Notes under the pieces: generated by a model
Databases searched by the model: none
What the model was told of the DNA's origin: nothing
Seen by the model: only the letters and a program-made list of their open reading frames with translations
Part shown: piece by piece, positions 63,111-64,000 of the stretch
How positions within the stretch are numbered: position 1 is the first letter of the stretch
Layout of the letters: the number at the start of each line of letters is the position of its first letter
Program-made: the position numbers and the translations under genes
Assembly (NCBI RefSeq): GCF_964199755.1
Contig: NC_133901.1
Span: forward strand, 10,989,556-11,053,555
Length of the DNA: 64,000 nt
Source of the DNA: Larus michahellis
Taxonomy: Eukaryota > Chordata > Aves > Charadriiformes > Laridae
Direction of reading: 5' to 3'

Positions 63111-63690
63111 CCCGTTAGGGGCCGTGAGGCTCGGAGATGAGGTCAGAGCAGCAGCTGGCATTTGCGAAGCGTTTTAGTGATATTTCGAAACGGAAGGAGA
63201 AAGAGAACGGTGCAATTACAGCAGTCCCTGCCTCTGCCTCATGCCGTGAAGAGCCCTGCGAGCAGCTCGGTGGGGGACACTGAGCCCCCCCCGGGATCAC
63301 ACCTCTGCGCAGCCCGACCCCCAGCTCTGCTCTGGCTCATCGCTTCTTGAACGAGAGGAGCGGCGCTGCTCCCCTGTCCCAGCGCCTCAGGAAGGTGACG
63401 GCAAGGCTGGAAAGGGCTCAGAGGATGCCGCAGGGGTAACTGGGATAACACCTCATGGATGGCCAACTGCTGCGTCCAGCACCTGCTTCAGAACAGGCGG
63501 CACGACCAGAAACGCTCTTCCTTTCCTAAGGGACTCATTCCCACAGAGGACCGTTTGACTGGTTTGCACCACACAGGTGATGCTTGAGATGGAAAGCTTT
63601 TTCTTTCTCTAAAAAAAAAAACCTCAACAACAACAACCCCCACCTTTCTGAAAGGAATTTACATTAAGAAAAGGTGTAGCTGACTCCTTT
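63111..63690. other. Short spacer between the SAP130 promoter and the upstream protease gene
   Basis: About 0.6 kb of mixed composition without a recognised gene. A 51-codon plus-strand frame starts at 63137 (MRSEQQLAFAKRF…) and a 61-codon frame lies on the minus strand at 63115-63300. Neither resembles a protein I know, and the composition is still influenced by the island. Confidence 0.5.
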
Positions 63691-63710
63691 TGTTATTTGC
63701 AGAATAGTTC

Positions 63711-63716
63711 TTTATT
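63711..63716 (-). terminator. Poly(A) signal of the upstream serine protease gene
   Basis: TTTATT on the plus strand reads AATAAA on the minus strand, about 150 nt downstream of the protease stop codon. It gives a short 3'UTR ending near 63695, about 1 kb from the SAP130 start region. Confidence 0.7.
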
Positions 63717-63863
63717 GTACACAAGTATTTTAGTAATTTGTGAATAAGCAATTTAACCATTCATGGTAAATGGACTCCATTCATTGATTTTACACCATTA
63801 AGGACAGGAATTGCTTAGCGCCTCAGACTGAAACACTCTGAATTGGTCCTTTTAAAGATGGTA

Positions 63864-64000
<137 letters not shown>

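Noticed and set aside
63137-63292. Short plus-strand frame starting MRSEQQLAFAKRF
   Set aside because: Only about 51 codons, no recognised family, no clear donor or promoter tied to it; left as part of the spacer.

Overview
This window is vertebrate nuclear DNA, almost certainly from a bird (or at least a sauropsid). Three complete spliced genes match vertebrate proteins I recognise. The only clear interspersed repeats are two CR1 LINE pieces, the dominant avian repeat. Introns are short, and the AT-rich background is broken by sharp CpG islands at promoters. No prokaryotic, viral or LTR-type element was recognised.

All recognised genes lie on the minus strand, head to tail. Read right to left: (1) 63.7-64.0 kb, the last coding exon and 3'UTR of a trypsin-like serine protease of the blood-clotting type, cut by the window edge. 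(2) 62.6-42.1 kb, SAP130, a subunit of the SIN3A/HDAC co-repressor, reconstructed as 20 coding exons giving 1060 residues plus a probable non-coding first exon. (3) ~39.4-25.2 kb, AMMECR1L, with six coding exons giving 310 residues, a non-coding first exon in a CpG island, and a ~1.8 kb 3'UTR. (4) 19.4-15.8 kb, POLR2D (RPB4 of RNA polymerase II), with four coding exons giving 142 residues. (5) 14.3 kb to the left edge, a CpG-island promoter and first exon of a gene whose coding exons lie outside the window. By synteny with human 2q14.3 (WDR33-POLR2D-AMMECR1L-SAP130, all in one orientation) this should be WDR33.

Every coding intron has a GT donor and AG acceptor except one SAP130 intron, which needs a GC donor. 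In each complete gene the exon lengths and phases sum to an uninterrupted reading frame, so the three gene models rest on arithmetic as well as on remembered protein sequence. Two neighbours act in RNA polymerase II output (POLR2D in the polymerase stalk, WDR33 in AAUAAA recognition) and SAP130 acts in chromatin repression. Nothing in the sequence shows them acting as one system.

The most interesting structures are not classical genes: a CpG-rich, exon-like 200-nt block at 13.5-13.7 kb; a tandem hairpin repeat in POLR2D intron 1; an 18-bp GC-box minisatellite and nine CCAAT boxes at the SAP130 promoter; the GC-AG intron; and a decapeptide repeat in SAP130. I found no convincing new biological system.
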